64,000 nucleotides of DNA from Prosopis cineraria (Eukaryota > Streptophyta > Magnoliopsida > Fabales > Fabaceae): positions 19,530,001 to 19,594,000 of the forward strand of contig NW_026555337.1 in NCBI RefSeq assembly GCF_029017545.1. The letters run 5' to 3'. Position numbers and translations under genes: made by a program. Positions 22,534 to 34,793 of the stretch are shown here, one piece after another (position 1 is the first letter of the stretch; each line of letters starts with the position of its first letter). Under the pieces are notes generated by a model. It was not told the DNA's origin, made no database searches, and saw only the letters and a list, made by a program, of their open reading frames with translations.

Positions 22534-25500
22534 TGTAATGACCTAGAAATTTAAGTTAAAATTAATAATAAAGTATTCTATTAAATTTTGAAGTAGATGT
22601 GTAATGATCTTAAAATTTTAAAAAATAATAATAAATAAAATTAATAAATTTTAAAAAAATTATTTCAATTTATATTTTATTTAAATTAGTTTTATAGCCA
22701 GTGAAAAATGATAGTTTGGAGAAACTTATGCTAATATCTTTCTTAAAATTTCAAAATTCGAATTTTATTGTGTAGGAGTTTGATTTTTTCATGTTTTAAA
22801 TTATAGAAAAACTTTGTGTCTTTGTTTGTAATTTTTTCTTGTGTCATTTCTTTTAGTTTTTCCAATTATTTCTTTGTTCAGAATTTTATCTCTCGTGTCC
22901 GGAACAGAGCATTCGAAAATCTCCTTTCCTCCCTTCTCTTCACCGACTTAAAAAAAAAAAAAGACCAGAGGAGAAGGAAGCTCTGAACGCAGAGCTCTGC
23001 CACCTCCGTCTTCTTCTTTCTTATTTGCTTTTCAGTTCGCAGAGATAGGGGCCACGAACGCTGTGATCTGTTGCTGCTGTTTGTGGTCCAAGTTGTGAGA
23101 TTTTCCCAGCTTTATCGTCCATTTCAGTCTCCCTCCCCGCTGTCGGTGCTGTCAAACATTCCTCCTCCTCCTCCAATCTGTTCATTTGTGTGTGATGAAC
23201 ACGTGAGGAGTTAGGCTGCTGTTACGGGAGGTTCGATTGTGAATTTCTCATCCCTGTTCAAGTGGTTAACTCCCTCCTTCTCCCCTGTTTCTATTGGTGC
23301 TGTTCGCCAGAGTTGAAGGAGCTTTGATGATCTCCTTCCTTCATTCTCTATAGGGTTTCTTGGTGAGTTGGATTTATCTCTTTTTCTCCTTGCAGCAGCG
23401 AGCTCATGTTGAATGGGTTGGTGTGAAATTGATTTTTCCCCTCTATTACAATGTGATGCGTGGATGGGATAACTGGGGTTTAAACAAGCTGAGATAAATT
23501 TTGAAACAATATGTTTTTCCCCTCTATATGGGTTTGAATTTTATTAAGACTTAATTTATTCTTGGTGGAGCTCCTCTTCTCTATCATTGATTTTGTGTGT
23601 GGGTGTGTTAATTGGTTGAAGTTGTTTATTTCCTCTTTATTATTGTTACTGTGCGTGAGTAGGGGGTGGAGTAAATGGGGTTTGATCAAGTTGAAAGTTA
23701 AGTTTAAAAGCATAATTCTTGGTAGATAATCTCACTTACATATACGTTAGTTACTGTATGATGAAGAAATCAATGTTATTTTTTCTTTGAGCTTAATTTG
23801 ATCTGTGTGTAAGGAGTGAAATAAGACAAGTTTGGTAAATTAAAATTTAACATTGGAAATTGTAGGAAAAAGAGCTTTAAAGAATAAGATGTTGATGTAT
23901 GGTTTGATTATGAGTATACACAAGATGTTCGATGAAATGTGGTAGAAAACTTATGGTTTGATAAATGCATTATTGTTAGTTAAATTATTATAATAGGAAA
24001 TTATCTTTGTAGTGAGTGATTGGAAATGAAATTAGAAATTTGGGGAAAAGGTATTTAGTTAATAATTCCAACCAAGATTGTTCTTATGTTAGCTTTTAGG
24101 TGCATATAAGTTGTTTGACCAAATCTTTGTGAATGAAAGATTATGAAAAATGGATTTATATGATCGATGATGTGAATGAGTCATGATAGAAGTTGCCTAT
24201 TTTCTATTAGAAGATTTGGTTACTTTGAATATGTTTATATAAGTATCTTAGAGAGTTGAAATTTTATTGTGAATGGTTTAAGTTGAGATTTTCTTTCCTA
24301 TCCCTCTAAATTAACTAGGATTAAAAATTTTATAAAAATAAATAAAAGAAATAACGATGATATCATTTTGGACGTTAGGGGATTAAGAAGCAAACAATAT
24401 CACAAAAGCTGCTAATTATAAATACATAATAAGTACGTTATGTATTTGAAAGTATTTTAGGTAAGTGAATGGCATCCCAAATAACTTATTTATAAATTTA
24501 TTTTCTCCAAAATAACATTTAAGCATACCCATGCCATTTTATTATTATAAATTAAGTTCTGCCATTGATTATTATGGGAAAGAAATGCTTCTAATATACT
24601 GAGTTTTGAAAGAAGAGTTAAAATTCTTTTATGATTGGGTATCTTCTATTATTTATTATATTGAAAGTGTTTGATTTAAGTTGAGGATTGAATTAAACAC
24701 TAGTTGCTAATAGCAGTCCCGTTAGCCCTTAGCGCGTCATGGTACATTTAGCTAGCAGGGTGCTTGTAGGAGGTCCTAACTCCCTGAGTAGGCCAACACA
24801 TGTGAAACAAAGGGATAAATATTCGTGAGCATCGTACTCATGCTTGTTTCATAAGCTTCATGCTTGTGTTTGTTTCGTGGCTCATATCGCGTTTGTTGGT
24901 TATTTATCCTTGTGGACTGTTTGTCCACGTTTGATGGTTATTTACCTTCATGGAATGTGTGTCCATGCTTGTTGATCGTTCTGATTAAGTCTCACCATAG
25001 AAAAATTTTGAAATTATTGTTTTTTAAACTAATCCTTTCAAACAAGATGGTTTTTATGAATAGATTTATTTACAATATTGAATGCTGCATCTCTTAATTG
25101 TTTGATACAAGCATGATAATGACGTGGATTATTGTGTTATTACCAAATGAGAATATTTTTGAATAAAGTATTTTGAATGTAATAATTTGTTCTGAGTTAT
25201 GCAACCCTTCTATTATAAATGATTTCTTTTATTTTTGTTTAAACTTGTTCCTATTTCTTTCATATTACTTTCTTTACTTCTCTTAAATTTTAAATTTGAA
25301 ACGTTATTTACTAAAAAATATTTTTAGTTCATATAGGATTATTGAACTTATACTTCTGGTTGTTATTGAGAGGCTTTACTGATGAATTAAAGTGTAAAAA
25401 TCTCAACTTGATTGGATTATAGGTGTTTCACATCTATTATAGGTAGGATTCTTTTTATGAGATTGTATATCTGTTGGTTAGGAGTAAAACTCCTTTTGTT

Positions 25501-25738
25501 GGGTCGCTGTTGTTCTCTATTGCTATAAGATTTTAGAAAATCTTACCTATAGGTGAGGTTCTGCTAACTTATAGAAAGTTACGAATCTCATTACATGAAA
25601 AGTATTAAAAATAAAATTCTATTACAAGTCAAATATGTTTACGGTATAAAAATGTGAGTTTCTTAATTAAGGTTTAAAGATATGGGTTTAATATGTATAT
25701 CCTGTACTGATCACACTTAATTTTTGTTGGGACTGACA
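22534..25738 (+). mobile_element. Solo LTR of a long-LTR retrotransposon
   Basis: It starts TGTAATGACC at 22534 and ends TTGGGACTGACA at 25738, the TG...CA form with the TGTAA(T/C)(G/A)(C/T)CC start and GGG..TGACA end common in plant Ty3-type LTRs. CAATG flanks both sides (22529-22533 and 25739-25743), the expected 5-bp target duplication. There is no internal coding region, only a GC-richer stretch at 22880-23400 that could be the transcribed leader. A second start-like sequence at 22600 (TGTAATGATC) suggests a small internal duplication. Related LTR ends occur near 48.29 and 58.39 kb. Confidence 0.72.
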
Positions 25739-25743
25739 CAATG

Positions 25744-26956
25744 ACACATACAACATTACAACTTACAACTAGAGGAGTAAAATGGTTTTTTGTGAATTTC
25801 ACTTGGTGTGAAAATTCTGGAAAAGTGAGAAACAGTGCATGAAACAGCTGTCATGTACGGATCTTTTCACCGCCAATTCGGAACGGTTGCGGTGCTTTTT
25901 AGCACTTGAGCACGATGATGCTCATCCTTACTGTTTTTTTTTTTAAATGTTTTATATTATTAGAATTGATAATTCTAACTAGTTTAAATAAGTTTGAATT
26001 AATACTGTTTTTGTGATTTTTAAATTGACTTCACTCCATGCGCATGGACAAGTTATTAGAAATTTAAAATCGATAAATCTAACTAGTTTTAATAAGTTCA
26101 AAAAAAATTTGTAGGCAAGTTTAAAAAATCATCAATTTTAAATGTTCAAGTTCTAAACAATTCGAGCTTAATATGATTGAGTTTGAGTTTTGGCTTGAAT
26201 ACTTAAATAAAAAATTTAAAAAAAATAATAATATATTAAATATTAATAATCGTAAACTATTATAAGTTGTCATTTTCCTTTGCAAGTTGTAAATATCCAT
26301 TATTCAATGTGAATACATTTTATCAAGTTGTAAATATACAAGATTTGAGATTAAGAAATATTTTATGAATTTTATAAAATTTCTTGATAATAATTCTTGA
26401 TAAGATTTGAGATTATTGAGTTTTTTTTTTTATAAGTTTAATTTATTGAAGTTAATTCAAGTAAGCTCACTTGACTTGAGTTCACTTAAAACAAAGTCTC
26501 TCTGCTCAAATTACAAAGCTTTAAGATAGAGCCGAGAATAAGGGCTAGGCCTAAAGGACCGGCCTTGAAGGCCCTGTTTAAAATAAAGGTTGAGGCTTTA
26601 AAAATTATTTTTTTAAGTAACTCTTAATAGGTTACTCTTTTAGGATAGGCTCTTCCTTTGAATTTGTGCTCGTCACATTAACCATTCAATTAGTTGTTGA
26701 TAGTCTTCTAGCCCTAATAATCAAAAAATATATATTTTTAATTTGAATATTAACAATTTAATGTTTGCAAGTAAAACTTTCATATTTAAAAGTGGAGTTG
26801 AGTCATTTATAATTGATCATGTGTTTTATCCCACTAGTTAAAGAAACATTTATGGTTAGTTTGTATTGGCACAACCTCAACTTGTAAATATGAAAAATGA
26901 CTTGTAAACATTAAATTGTTAAATTTAATTTTCAAGCGACACAACTTGACTTGTAA
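25744..26956. other. Intergenic sequence up to the assembly gap
   Basis: AT-rich with no coding frame. 25830-25930 is slightly GC-richer but not recognised. Confidence 0.45.
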
Positions 26957-27056
26957 NNNNNNNNNNNNNNNNNNNNNNNNNNNNNNNNNNNNNNNNNNNN
27001 NNNNNNNNNNNNNNNNNNNNNNNNNNNNNNNNNNNNNNNNNNNNNNNNNNNNNNNN
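26957..27056. other. Assembly gap, 100 N
   Basis: Exactly 100 undetermined bases, the conventional size for a gap of unknown length. Frames running through it are not meaningful. Confidence 0.99.
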
Positions 27057-27829
27057 TTAGCAGTTTTCTGCCAATAAAGACAGGGTTGCAGTACTGGTAC
27101 GCTCAATTTTAATTCAGTGCCTCAACCTCCCTGGTGAAATTTCAAGAATGAAGCCAGAGGTACTCATTCACTGAACATATCAAGTTGATAAATCAATTCT
27201 TGCAACCCTCTTTGTACGCAATGGAGCTTACAATTAGGGGCTTGATGTTATAGGGTTATTACTCTTTTTCCAAAAAGATAGTTCAGTAGAATGTGCAATG
27301 CATTTGTTTGTATGCACAGGATCCTTCCCAAGTCCCTCCATAGGCAAACCCAAGTTTAGTGGAGCGCGCAAGGTACCTGCTTATATGCCTAGGATCTTCT
27401 AAGTTCTTCCGAGCTGTGATGTAACATTGGGCTATCCTCTTTTGTTGGTGTATATTTTGGATAGTTTCATAGACATATTATGAGGATTTGTGGATTCAAA
27501 AAGGGTGTGCGCACGCTCCCTTTATATCTATCAACTTTGAAAGTTATCAGGTGATACAAGATACGACGGAGGAAAATGTTCATAGATATGTGATTTTAGT
27601 TATAGAAATGGGTGAATTTTTAGAGTAAATCACATGATTTCAAAATGAGAAAGGAGGCATGTAATTTGGGCAAAATTCAGGAGAGTTGAATTGGGCCACA
27701 ATCCCATCACAAAACTTTAAGGCCAGTGAGAGGAAAGTCTTGCCTTTAATTAGGAGCACTTGCAATATCATTTTCATAATTCATAAGATATATTCAGGCA
27801 TTTTCTTAAAGAAAAAGAAACTTTCATGA
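27057..27829. other. Intergenic; one short exon-like stretch
   Basis: 27062-27160 reads DRVAVLVRSILIQCLNLPGE then ISRMKPE before a GTACTC donor-like site, but I cannot assign it. The rest shows nothing coding. Confidence 0.3.
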
Positions 27830-27838
27830 TTTAATTAA

Positions 27839-28783
27839 AGGTTGAGGTACATTTTTGCCCTTGAACTATTCTCCGAAGAGCATCCAGTGTTAAAACTATT
27901 TATTGTAGCACTTTTACCACTAAAGAAATTAAAACATAGTATATTTGCTCCTAATGTCAAATACACCAACGTTAACCATTAAAAATACTAACTAGGACTT
28001 AAATTTGACAAAAAATGCCATTTGTCATGCCAAGTGGATTCAAGTTAAAGTGTATTTTTGCTCTTAAATTATTCTTTTAGAAGCATCTAATGTTATATAC
28101 TATTTGTTTCATGGCAATTTCACTCCTAAAATAATTAAGTGTAGCAAAATATATCTTAATTTGGATCTACTTAACATGGCAGGTAGCATTTTTAGCAATA
28201 ATTTAAAAACTGGATCAAATTGAATGGTTGGATCGTCTTTTGGATTGAGAACCAAGATCAAGCTAAGAACTGAATCTAGTTCTTAAAAATCGAACCGCTC
28301 AAAAAATGACCCTTTTTCCTTTTTTTATCAATTTTTTTAGAAAATGACCCATTTTTTTATCATTTGATGTTATGTTATATCGTGCAACTTGTTAAGTCAT
28401 AATAAATTAAAATATTTAGTTTTATTTTTAAGTTAAGTAGTAATTTCACATTTATTACTTATATTTAGATTATTACATACATATATAATTTTTTAATTTA
28501 ATTATTATGTTATCGGTTCGACCATTAGTCCAACCCAGTTGGATGATGCGAACCATGAGCTATTGACCTTTTCAGTTCAATATCCGATCTGGTGATGAAA
28601 AGATTGATTTTGGTCAAACTTAAGTTCTAATCAGCAGTTTTAACGTTCAACATTAGAATATTTAATGTCAGGAGCAAATATGTTATGTTTTAATTATTTA
28701 GAGACAAAATTTTGATGACAAATAATTTAAGATATTGGATGCTTTTCAAAGAATAGGTCATGGTTAAAAACACACATTAACCC
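27839..28783. mobile_element. Mutator-like non-autonomous element with 9-bp duplication
   Basis: About 150-bp terminal inverted repeats: the left end (AGGTTGAGGTACATTTTTGC) matches the reverse complement of the right end (GGGTTAATGTGTGTTTTTAA) and the pairing continues through GAGCATCCAGT/AAGCATCCAAT and AAAACATAGTATATTTGCTCC/AAAACATAACATATTTGCTCC. TTTAATTAA flanks it (27830-27838 and 28784-28792), the 9-bp size typical of Mutator-like elements. There is no transposase. The interior holds a second copy of the left-end sequence (about 28040-28160) and a nested element. Confidence 0.82.
28197..28610. mobile_element. Nested MITE related to the one at 53343-53826
   Basis: It shares with the 53-kb element ATCAAGCTRRGAACYGRATYYAGTT-like text, CTCAAAAAATGACCC/GTTCAAAAAATGCCC, the AT-rich middle and TTCAGTTCAATATCCG/TTTAGTTCAATATCCG. 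Its borders are approximate and no clear target duplication was found. Confidence 0.55.
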
Positions 28784-28792
28784 TTTAATTAA

Positions 28793-29625
28793 TTAGTAGG
28801 CCTGATAATATCATAACTTTATCTGATAATTTTATTGATATTAATATAAGGAACGGATGGTAGTAGGCAGGATAAGGCCAGCTTATTTAATTTTCATTTT
28901 TATTCAAATTTAATTTTTAGCCTTATAAAAACATGGCTAGATAGGTGGAAAATTATTAATATTTCTTTTAGACGTGAATCGTGTGAAACACATTAGCTTG
29001 TTTCTATTTGTTGTTTCTTTAGGATTTATTTTTTAGTACAAAGCATTTTGTCTTTTGCTGCATTTCTAAGATTTTCACTTGGGAGAATTACATTCAAGAA
29101 CTATTCAAGCAAATTATTTATAGATAATGACTAATATAAAATGAAATTTATTAGAATGGGAACGTAAATTTTTTTTATTTAAAATGGGACTTGTTATCAA
29201 TCTTTGTTTACAATTAATTTGTTTTGAGTGGTCCTTGAATACGAAATTACCCTTTTCACTTTAACATGTCTTGAAGGTTAGGACTCAGTTTCCCCCCACA
29301 GTGCATCACGGTGCTTGTAGAACTTAGTACGATGAAAATAAAATGTAAGCCTCTATATTATCGTTTCGTATGAAGTTACTTCAAAATTTTCTTCATAAGA
29401 AATATTAACAGATTGTGGACAAAAGGGTAAATTGCTATTAAAATGCACAGTATCCCAACTAACTAGATTTACTAAGATTTATTGTAACTTCTTGTTCACC
29501 ATTAAACTGGGCTCATGCATTTTTTTTTTTAACTCCCGGAGACTTGTGTAATCTTTTTTTTTTTTTGGTTTTGTTCTGGTTGAAATAATTGTACTTGTAT
29601 AATTTATAACAGTATAGCTAATCAG
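28793..29625. other. Intergenic or intronic, no gene seen
   Basis: AT-rich sequence; long T runs near 29520-29570. The last bases form the acceptor (AATCAG) of the next exon fragment. Confidence 0.45.
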
Positions 29626-29748
29626 GTTTCATCATGGAAAGAAGCAGAGGGAAGACGCCTCAGTGATACAGTGGTGACTGATCTTACTTGCTCTGGGAAG
29701 ACATGCTCTTACTATCACATAGGAGATGTTTTTATTTGTGAGAAGTAA
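29626..29748 (+). pseudogene. F-box protein SKIP31-like exon fragment
   Basis: After an AATCAG acceptor the frame reads VSSWKEAEGRRLSDTVVTDL, CSGKTCSYYHIGDVFICEK and then TAA. The Cys-x-x-x-x-Cys-x-Tyr and IGDVFICEKTG text is that of plant SKIP31-type F-box proteins, where it continues into HVCDDxC. Here TAA replaces the next codon, GHV follows, and the similarity then stops. Neither the F-box nor other exons were seen nearby, so this is an isolated, broken fragment. The family is from memory. Confidence 0.55.
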
Positions 29749-30404
29749 GGACATGTGTTGTCAATTTTTTTTGGTGTGTTTTAATTATGCACTACAGTTG
29801 TTCATTATGGTTGTGTCAAGATGAGAACTTAATTATTTTTTTTTCCCTTTCTATAGTATGTGATGATGCATGTATTAGAATGAACATGTTTTATATATTG
29901 ATTTGCCTCATTCATTGTCAGGTTCACGTCTTTGTTTCTGTATGAAAATATCCAAAATCAAGGGCCACTATTGTATAACATTTTTTTTTTTAAACAAAAG
30001 CACTGAATTATGGCGATGGTTGTGCGATAGAACTGTCGTCATAATTCACCTACTATGTGATAGGCCTTTATTAACTATCCTGAAAATTAATTATTACTAC
30101 TATACTTTTTTTTTTTCACTACATCTTGTATACTGTCGCAAAAATGCAAATTTAACCGTCGTAAAAATTAGTATTTGCACTAGCGTATTCAAGTATTCAA
30201 CAATAAGAAGACATGAGATTAATTAGGTATACTTTTAAAATTGGTATCCATGTATGCTAGGATAATTTTAATTTACTGTTTCCATATAGGTAGTCTTTTT
30301 CCTCATCTTCCTCATCTTCCTCATCTTCTTCACTTTGCCATTGATTTCTCGTGCCAAGACTATCACATTTGATTCATCATCCTCATCTTCAATAGTCACT
30401 GGGC
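29749..30404. other. Intergenic with possible DNA-transposon remnant
   Basis: 29990-30180 contains short inverted motifs (GGCGATGGTTGTGCGATAG, CTGTCGTCATAATTC, CGTCGTAAAAATTAG) and CACTACATC at 30119, reminiscent of a CACTA subterminal region. There is not enough to define an element. Confidence 0.3.
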
Positions 30405-30578
30405 TTAACAATTCTCTCCATCTATTTCTTGCTCTTCCTTTTCCTCACTCTTCTCATCCTCGCCATCATTCTCGTCATCATCATCCTCATCATCAAGCCC
30501 TAGTTCGAGATTCAACAGCTCGTCATTGTACTCTTCATTTGACAATTTGCTTGTTATAGATATTGGACCCTCTTGACA
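30405..30578 (-). pseudogene. Acidic-protein coding fragment, partly duplicated near 46.65 kb
   Basis: On the minus strand an open frame of about 57 codons reads ISITSKLSNEEYNDELLNLE, then LGLDDEDDDDENDGEDEKSE and a stop. A further acidic piece (VTIEDEDDESNVI) follows in another frame to about 30360, and EEDEEDEEDEE beyond that. There is no start codon. 46633-46760 is a second copy of its start. Family unknown; acidic stretches are too simple to identify it. Confidence 0.4.
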
Positions 30579-30640
30579 TCAAATTTTAAGAAGAGCTCAG
30601 ACTATAAATTGTTTTAATTGATATGTACAATTTGTCTGTT

Positions 30641-30641
<1 letters not shown>

Positions 30642-30674
<33 letters not shown>
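30642..30674. repeat. TACA/TA microsatellite
   Basis: ATACATACATACATAT followed by about ten AT units. Confidence 0.95.
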
Positions 30675-30729
30675 GCTCATTGCTCTTTGAGTAGTGACTA
30701 AGAAAATAGGATAGGATCATGTTGATGTA

Positions 30730-31736
30730 GTGCTCGTTTGGATTTCAATTGGGTATAATAGGTTATGAAAATAATTGATTAAATAGTATATTTTAATCAT
30801 AATTGATTATATTATAACGCAATCTGTTTGAATACTGTTTTTTCTAAGATTGATTTTAACATAATTGAAGATATTTGGATAATTTATTCAGAATCAATTT
30901 TAGCTATATAAATTATCATAAATGACATTGCCTTTCAAAATTAAATTATTGATAAATTTGTATCTAATATTTAAAAAGTAAAATATATTATTTAAATTAT
31001 ATATTTGATTAATTATAAAAATTTAAATTATATTAATATTAACAATTTAATTTACGTAAATAAATAACTCAATATATCTTAATTCAAATAAATTTAATAA
31101 AAGGTAAAGATTTTATTCTTAAATACCAAACATCAACTAATGAAGATGATAATGTACAAGTTGATCTCTAATGACATTATGAGTCTTATAGCAATGTACG
31201 TCTTATCTAACAAAGATGTGAAGTACTGTTTAGAAATTTTGACAATATAAAAAATATAGCAATGTAACAAACGATGCAAAATCTCTTTCTCTCTCTGTAC
31301 CTTTGTAACAATCTTTGTAATGACCCTCAATTTTAAATTAAATTAAATTAATTTTTCTCTATCAATTAGTATTTTAATTAAATTAGCTTTATAGCAAGTG
31401 ATAAGTGGAGGGTGGTGACTGGTAAGAACTTATGCTAATGACTTTTTTTATGGTTTAAATTTCAAATCTTACTAAATAAAAGAAGAGAAGAGAATTTAGT
31501 TTTATTTTTTATTAAATTTTGTGCTTCTCTTCCAATTTTTTATTGGGCCTTTCTTTATAATTTTCCCCATTGCTTTTTGATAAGCTTTTTCGCAATGGCT
31601 CAGATTGGTAGCTTCTGAAAAAGATCCATTTTTCCCCAAAAATTGATAAACCAAAAAAGTTGCTGTTTGAGTAACTTTTTTCATTAACCAATTTTTGGCC
31701 CCAAAAATCGATTGATGAAGCAATCCAAACAGGCAC
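30730..31736. mobile_element. Composite insertion with GTGC(Y)YGTTTGGAT ends
   Basis: The left end is GTGCTCGTTTGGATT and the right end, reverse-complemented, is GTGCCTGTTTGGATT. Copies B and C join GTTGAT directly to the sequence after 31736, so the block is an insertion in A. The neighbouring bases GTA/GTG suggest a 3-bp duplication. Inside, 31316-31500 is an LTR start (TGTAATGACCC) related to the solo LTR at 22.6 kb, and the right part has CCCCAAAAATTGAT/AACCAATTTTTGGCCCC inverted text. Confidence 0.65.
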
Positions 31737-32219
31737 GTGCGTTGCGGAGAATCATCAAATTTTTTTTTTTTTTTGGGTATGGGAAGGATACAGTTTTCCT
31801 TAATATTACATCAATATTTTTCAATGTTCTTTATTTTTCATTCAAGTGAATGGGACTTGGCCGGTTAAAAAAAAATGAATAAAATGATTATATTGTAAAG
31901 TCAGTAACACGTAATCATGTACGAGGATGTTGATGCTTTAAACAAAAGAGAAAGGAAAAGGGACAACGGGAGTAAAGGAGAGACATGAAAATTCACCCAA
32001 AAGGAAAAAAAAAAAAAAGGAGAGACATGAAATAAAACAATGTAGCCTAACTCAACATGCAATTTTTTTCTTTTTTACTTAAAGCAAGAAGAAAACTTTA
32101 TTAGGGCCAAATACAGAACGCAAACAACGCAGATGTGGAAAAAAGTGCAACCACAACTAAAAAGACAACCATAACTTCATTCAGAAGGAAATCTTCCAGT
32201 CAACTGATATGCAATAGAA

Positions 32220-32560
32220 AGCACGTTTCATTGTAAATTTTATTTAGATAATTTGTAAATTTTAGATCTCTTCTTCAACAAATGTAAATTACATAGACTA
32301 TGTGAAATAAATGAAAGTTTTGTTATAAATAAAAGGACTGTAAATATTATGTACGGAGTTTTTATTACAAATTTCATTTGGAAAATTACTTGTAATTTTT
32401 TTTTCAATAACTAACTATAAACTATGTAAAATTAATTGTACATTTCTTCTACTTTAACAAGTGTAAACCACATGAACTATGTAAAGTGAATGGATATTTT
32501 GTTGTTAATAAATGAACTTTAAATGTCATTTATAGATATTCTATTGTGCATTTCACAAAA
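32220..32560. repeat. Tandem repeat of about 125-160 bp, copy A
   Basis: Two to three diverged units, each with TTGTAAATTTTATTT, AACTATGTGAAAT, GTTTTGTTATAAATAAA and TTATGTACGGAGTTTTTAT-like text. Counterparts lie at 49230-49640 and 59310-59720 at the same place relative to the gene. Confidence 0.7.
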
Positions 32561-33499
32561 GAATAGTTTCATGTTTTTATCAAAAAAAAAAAAACTTAAT
32601 TGCAAGAGAAATTTTAGACCTATACAATTATATCAAATTTTATTGGACCTTTAATAAAAATATGTTGGTTCCATGGGCTTACAATGAGATTCTCCTGGCT
32701 GCAATATAGTAAAGCTGCTTTTGTTTTTCATTTTATGTTTGTAATTGCTTTTTTATTGGGGAGATAGTTAAGTTTTAAGGAGATAAATTAATTTAAGTCC
32801 CAGCTAACTTTAGAATGCCAACAAAGTTATTTGATCCTTTAGTAGTAATAAGTCTAACATCTCTATAAATTTGCAAATTTCAACTCTCAATTTTAAAACT
32901 TTATTATAATGTATTTGTAACTTACTTTCTAAATTTTAATAGGGTTGAAAAATAAATAATAGGCAATGGAGAAATGAAAGATCTATTTATTTTGTTGATA
33001 ATTAGGAATAGACAAATAATAAACAATAGACTTAATATTTTTCAACATTAAATGTTTCTTGTTAAAATATGAAAAATAAATTACAAATTCATTACAATGA
33101 AATCGTAAGGTTAGGAATCCAACTTGCAAATCTCTGAAATTATTAAATATAATACTTTTTAATATTTGTGTTTCTTACTAAAATTAAAAAAATAAGTTAT
33201 AAATACATTATAACGAAATTGTAAAATAAGGAGCTAAACTTGTAAATTCTTGAAACTATTAAATTTAATATTTCTCAATATTAAAGATGGATATTTATGT
33301 TCTCTGTCAGACTTATTACTACTAAAAGATTAAAGAACTGTGTTGACATTATAATTTTATAAAATTAATTAAGACTTAAATTAATTAATCCCACTTAAGT
33401 GTCATGGTGCCTTTTTATCGCACTTGAGGACATGCTCTTTTTTGCTTTAATAAAGCGATGGCATAATACTAATTATCGGCACAACTTTATGACTTTTAA

Positions 33500-34793
33500 A
33501 GTCACGCTTCTCGATCAGTTTCTCCGACGACTGTGTTATAGTTTCTCTCGCGGCTCTCTTCGCGCCTCCGTCGCTGTCGTCGGTCGCTCAACTTGCTCTC
33601 ACTTTCGTGCTCCGGTGATGGTAAGGTATAGTATCTCTTTTACTCTCATCTCATTCATTCTCAGCTTCGTTTTCATCTCTTCAAGTCTGGGCATTCATGA
33701 AGGAATGCTTTCTGTGATCTGGGAATTAGCTTCAAATTTGAATTGGGGAATTTGAATCGTGCACGATCGTTAAAATTGGTGTGGGTCGGGCCTGTAAATA
33801 GGGCCAGGTATTTGAAAAAAATTACTTAAAAAATATAGAAAATAATTTAAAAATAAAAAACTCTTTTTAAAAATTAATATCAATTAAGTCCCTAAAATAG
33901 TGCGATCATTTCTAACTCTTCCTCCAAAATTTACAAATAGTATTATTTATAAATGAATGCATTTTGTACCTTAGTTATAAATTTTTAAAGAAGGATTTAT
34001 AAATTTTGGTGGAAGACTTATAAATTACACACTATTAATTTTTTATAAGGTATTTATGTATATTTTTTGTCATTTTTGGTAATTTTTAATGTCTTTTTCC
34101 AAAATTTTTAAGTCAATTAACTAACAGTTAAAGTTAACTTTTTAATAACAAGATGCCTGGTGCACCATTTTTAAATGTTGAAGAGAGAAATTACATTAAA
34201 TCTAAATTTAGGGCTCTAGGATCTCCCTAATGAATAGTTAAAGGAAAAAAATGTACTTTAATCGATGATTTTTTGTTGAGTTGACTCTGTGGGTATTTAA
34301 TCAATAAAATTATTTTGTATTTCAGATTTTATCTTTTAGTATATGCCCCCAACCATCTATATCGACATTTTCATATTTGCTATTCTAACTTTATGCTCCA
34401 GTTGTCCCTTTAAAATTCAATAAAATTATTTCATATTCGAGGCTAATTGTCATTCTGATGGCAGATGGAAGAAACTGATTCAAAGATGTGGCCTGAGTTA
34501 ATAGCTAAAGCTTTCATAGATATTATGGCTGAAGTTCAAATGAGTGAAGCACTTGCAACAAGGGCTGAAGCAAATAAGGTGAGAGAAGTAAGGAGGCCGC
34601 TTCTTCTTCGCCGGATTATTCTCTTGCCAAGTGTATGATTGCTCTTAACGAGATGGCATACCTTCAAGAAGATGCTTATATGGAAGCCTTGAAAACCTTG
34701 AAGAACGACCCTGAATGGAGAGAAATTTTTCTTAACATGACACTTTACAGGAAAAGGCAATGGGTACTTCATGTTTATAGTGGAGAGTTATGA
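33500..34793 (+). pseudogene. Myb/SANT-tail-like small gene, copy A (frameshifted)
   Basis: The 5' exon (about 33500-33620, GCTCCGGTGATG then GTAAGG donor) is followed by an 844-bp intron and an acceptor GATGGCAG at 34464, directly before ATG at 34465. The frame starts MEETDSKMWPELIAKAF and has a deletion where B has TEASKAKAEASKAKAERYKG. This shifts the frame, so it ends early at about 34640, whereas the original frame (DYSLAK..ALNEM, LKNDPEWREIFLNMT) continues to a TGA at 34791-34793. The deletion leaves AAGGTGAGAGAAG, which looks like a splice donor, so a spliced rescue cannot be excluded. Its intron is about half the length of those in B and C. Confidence 0.7.

Noticed and set aside
26834..27106. 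Open frame of 90 codons on the minus strand
   Set aside because: It runs through the 100-N gap, so its length is meaningless.
27062..27165. Exon-like frame DRVAVLVRSILIQCLNLPGE with a donor-like end
   Set aside because: Too short, no family recognised and no neighbouring exon; noted only as part of the intergenic entry.
31502..31736. Two overlapping 73-74-codon frames on the minus strand
   Set aside because: They lie in the right arm of a composite insertion with inverted repeats; no protein features.
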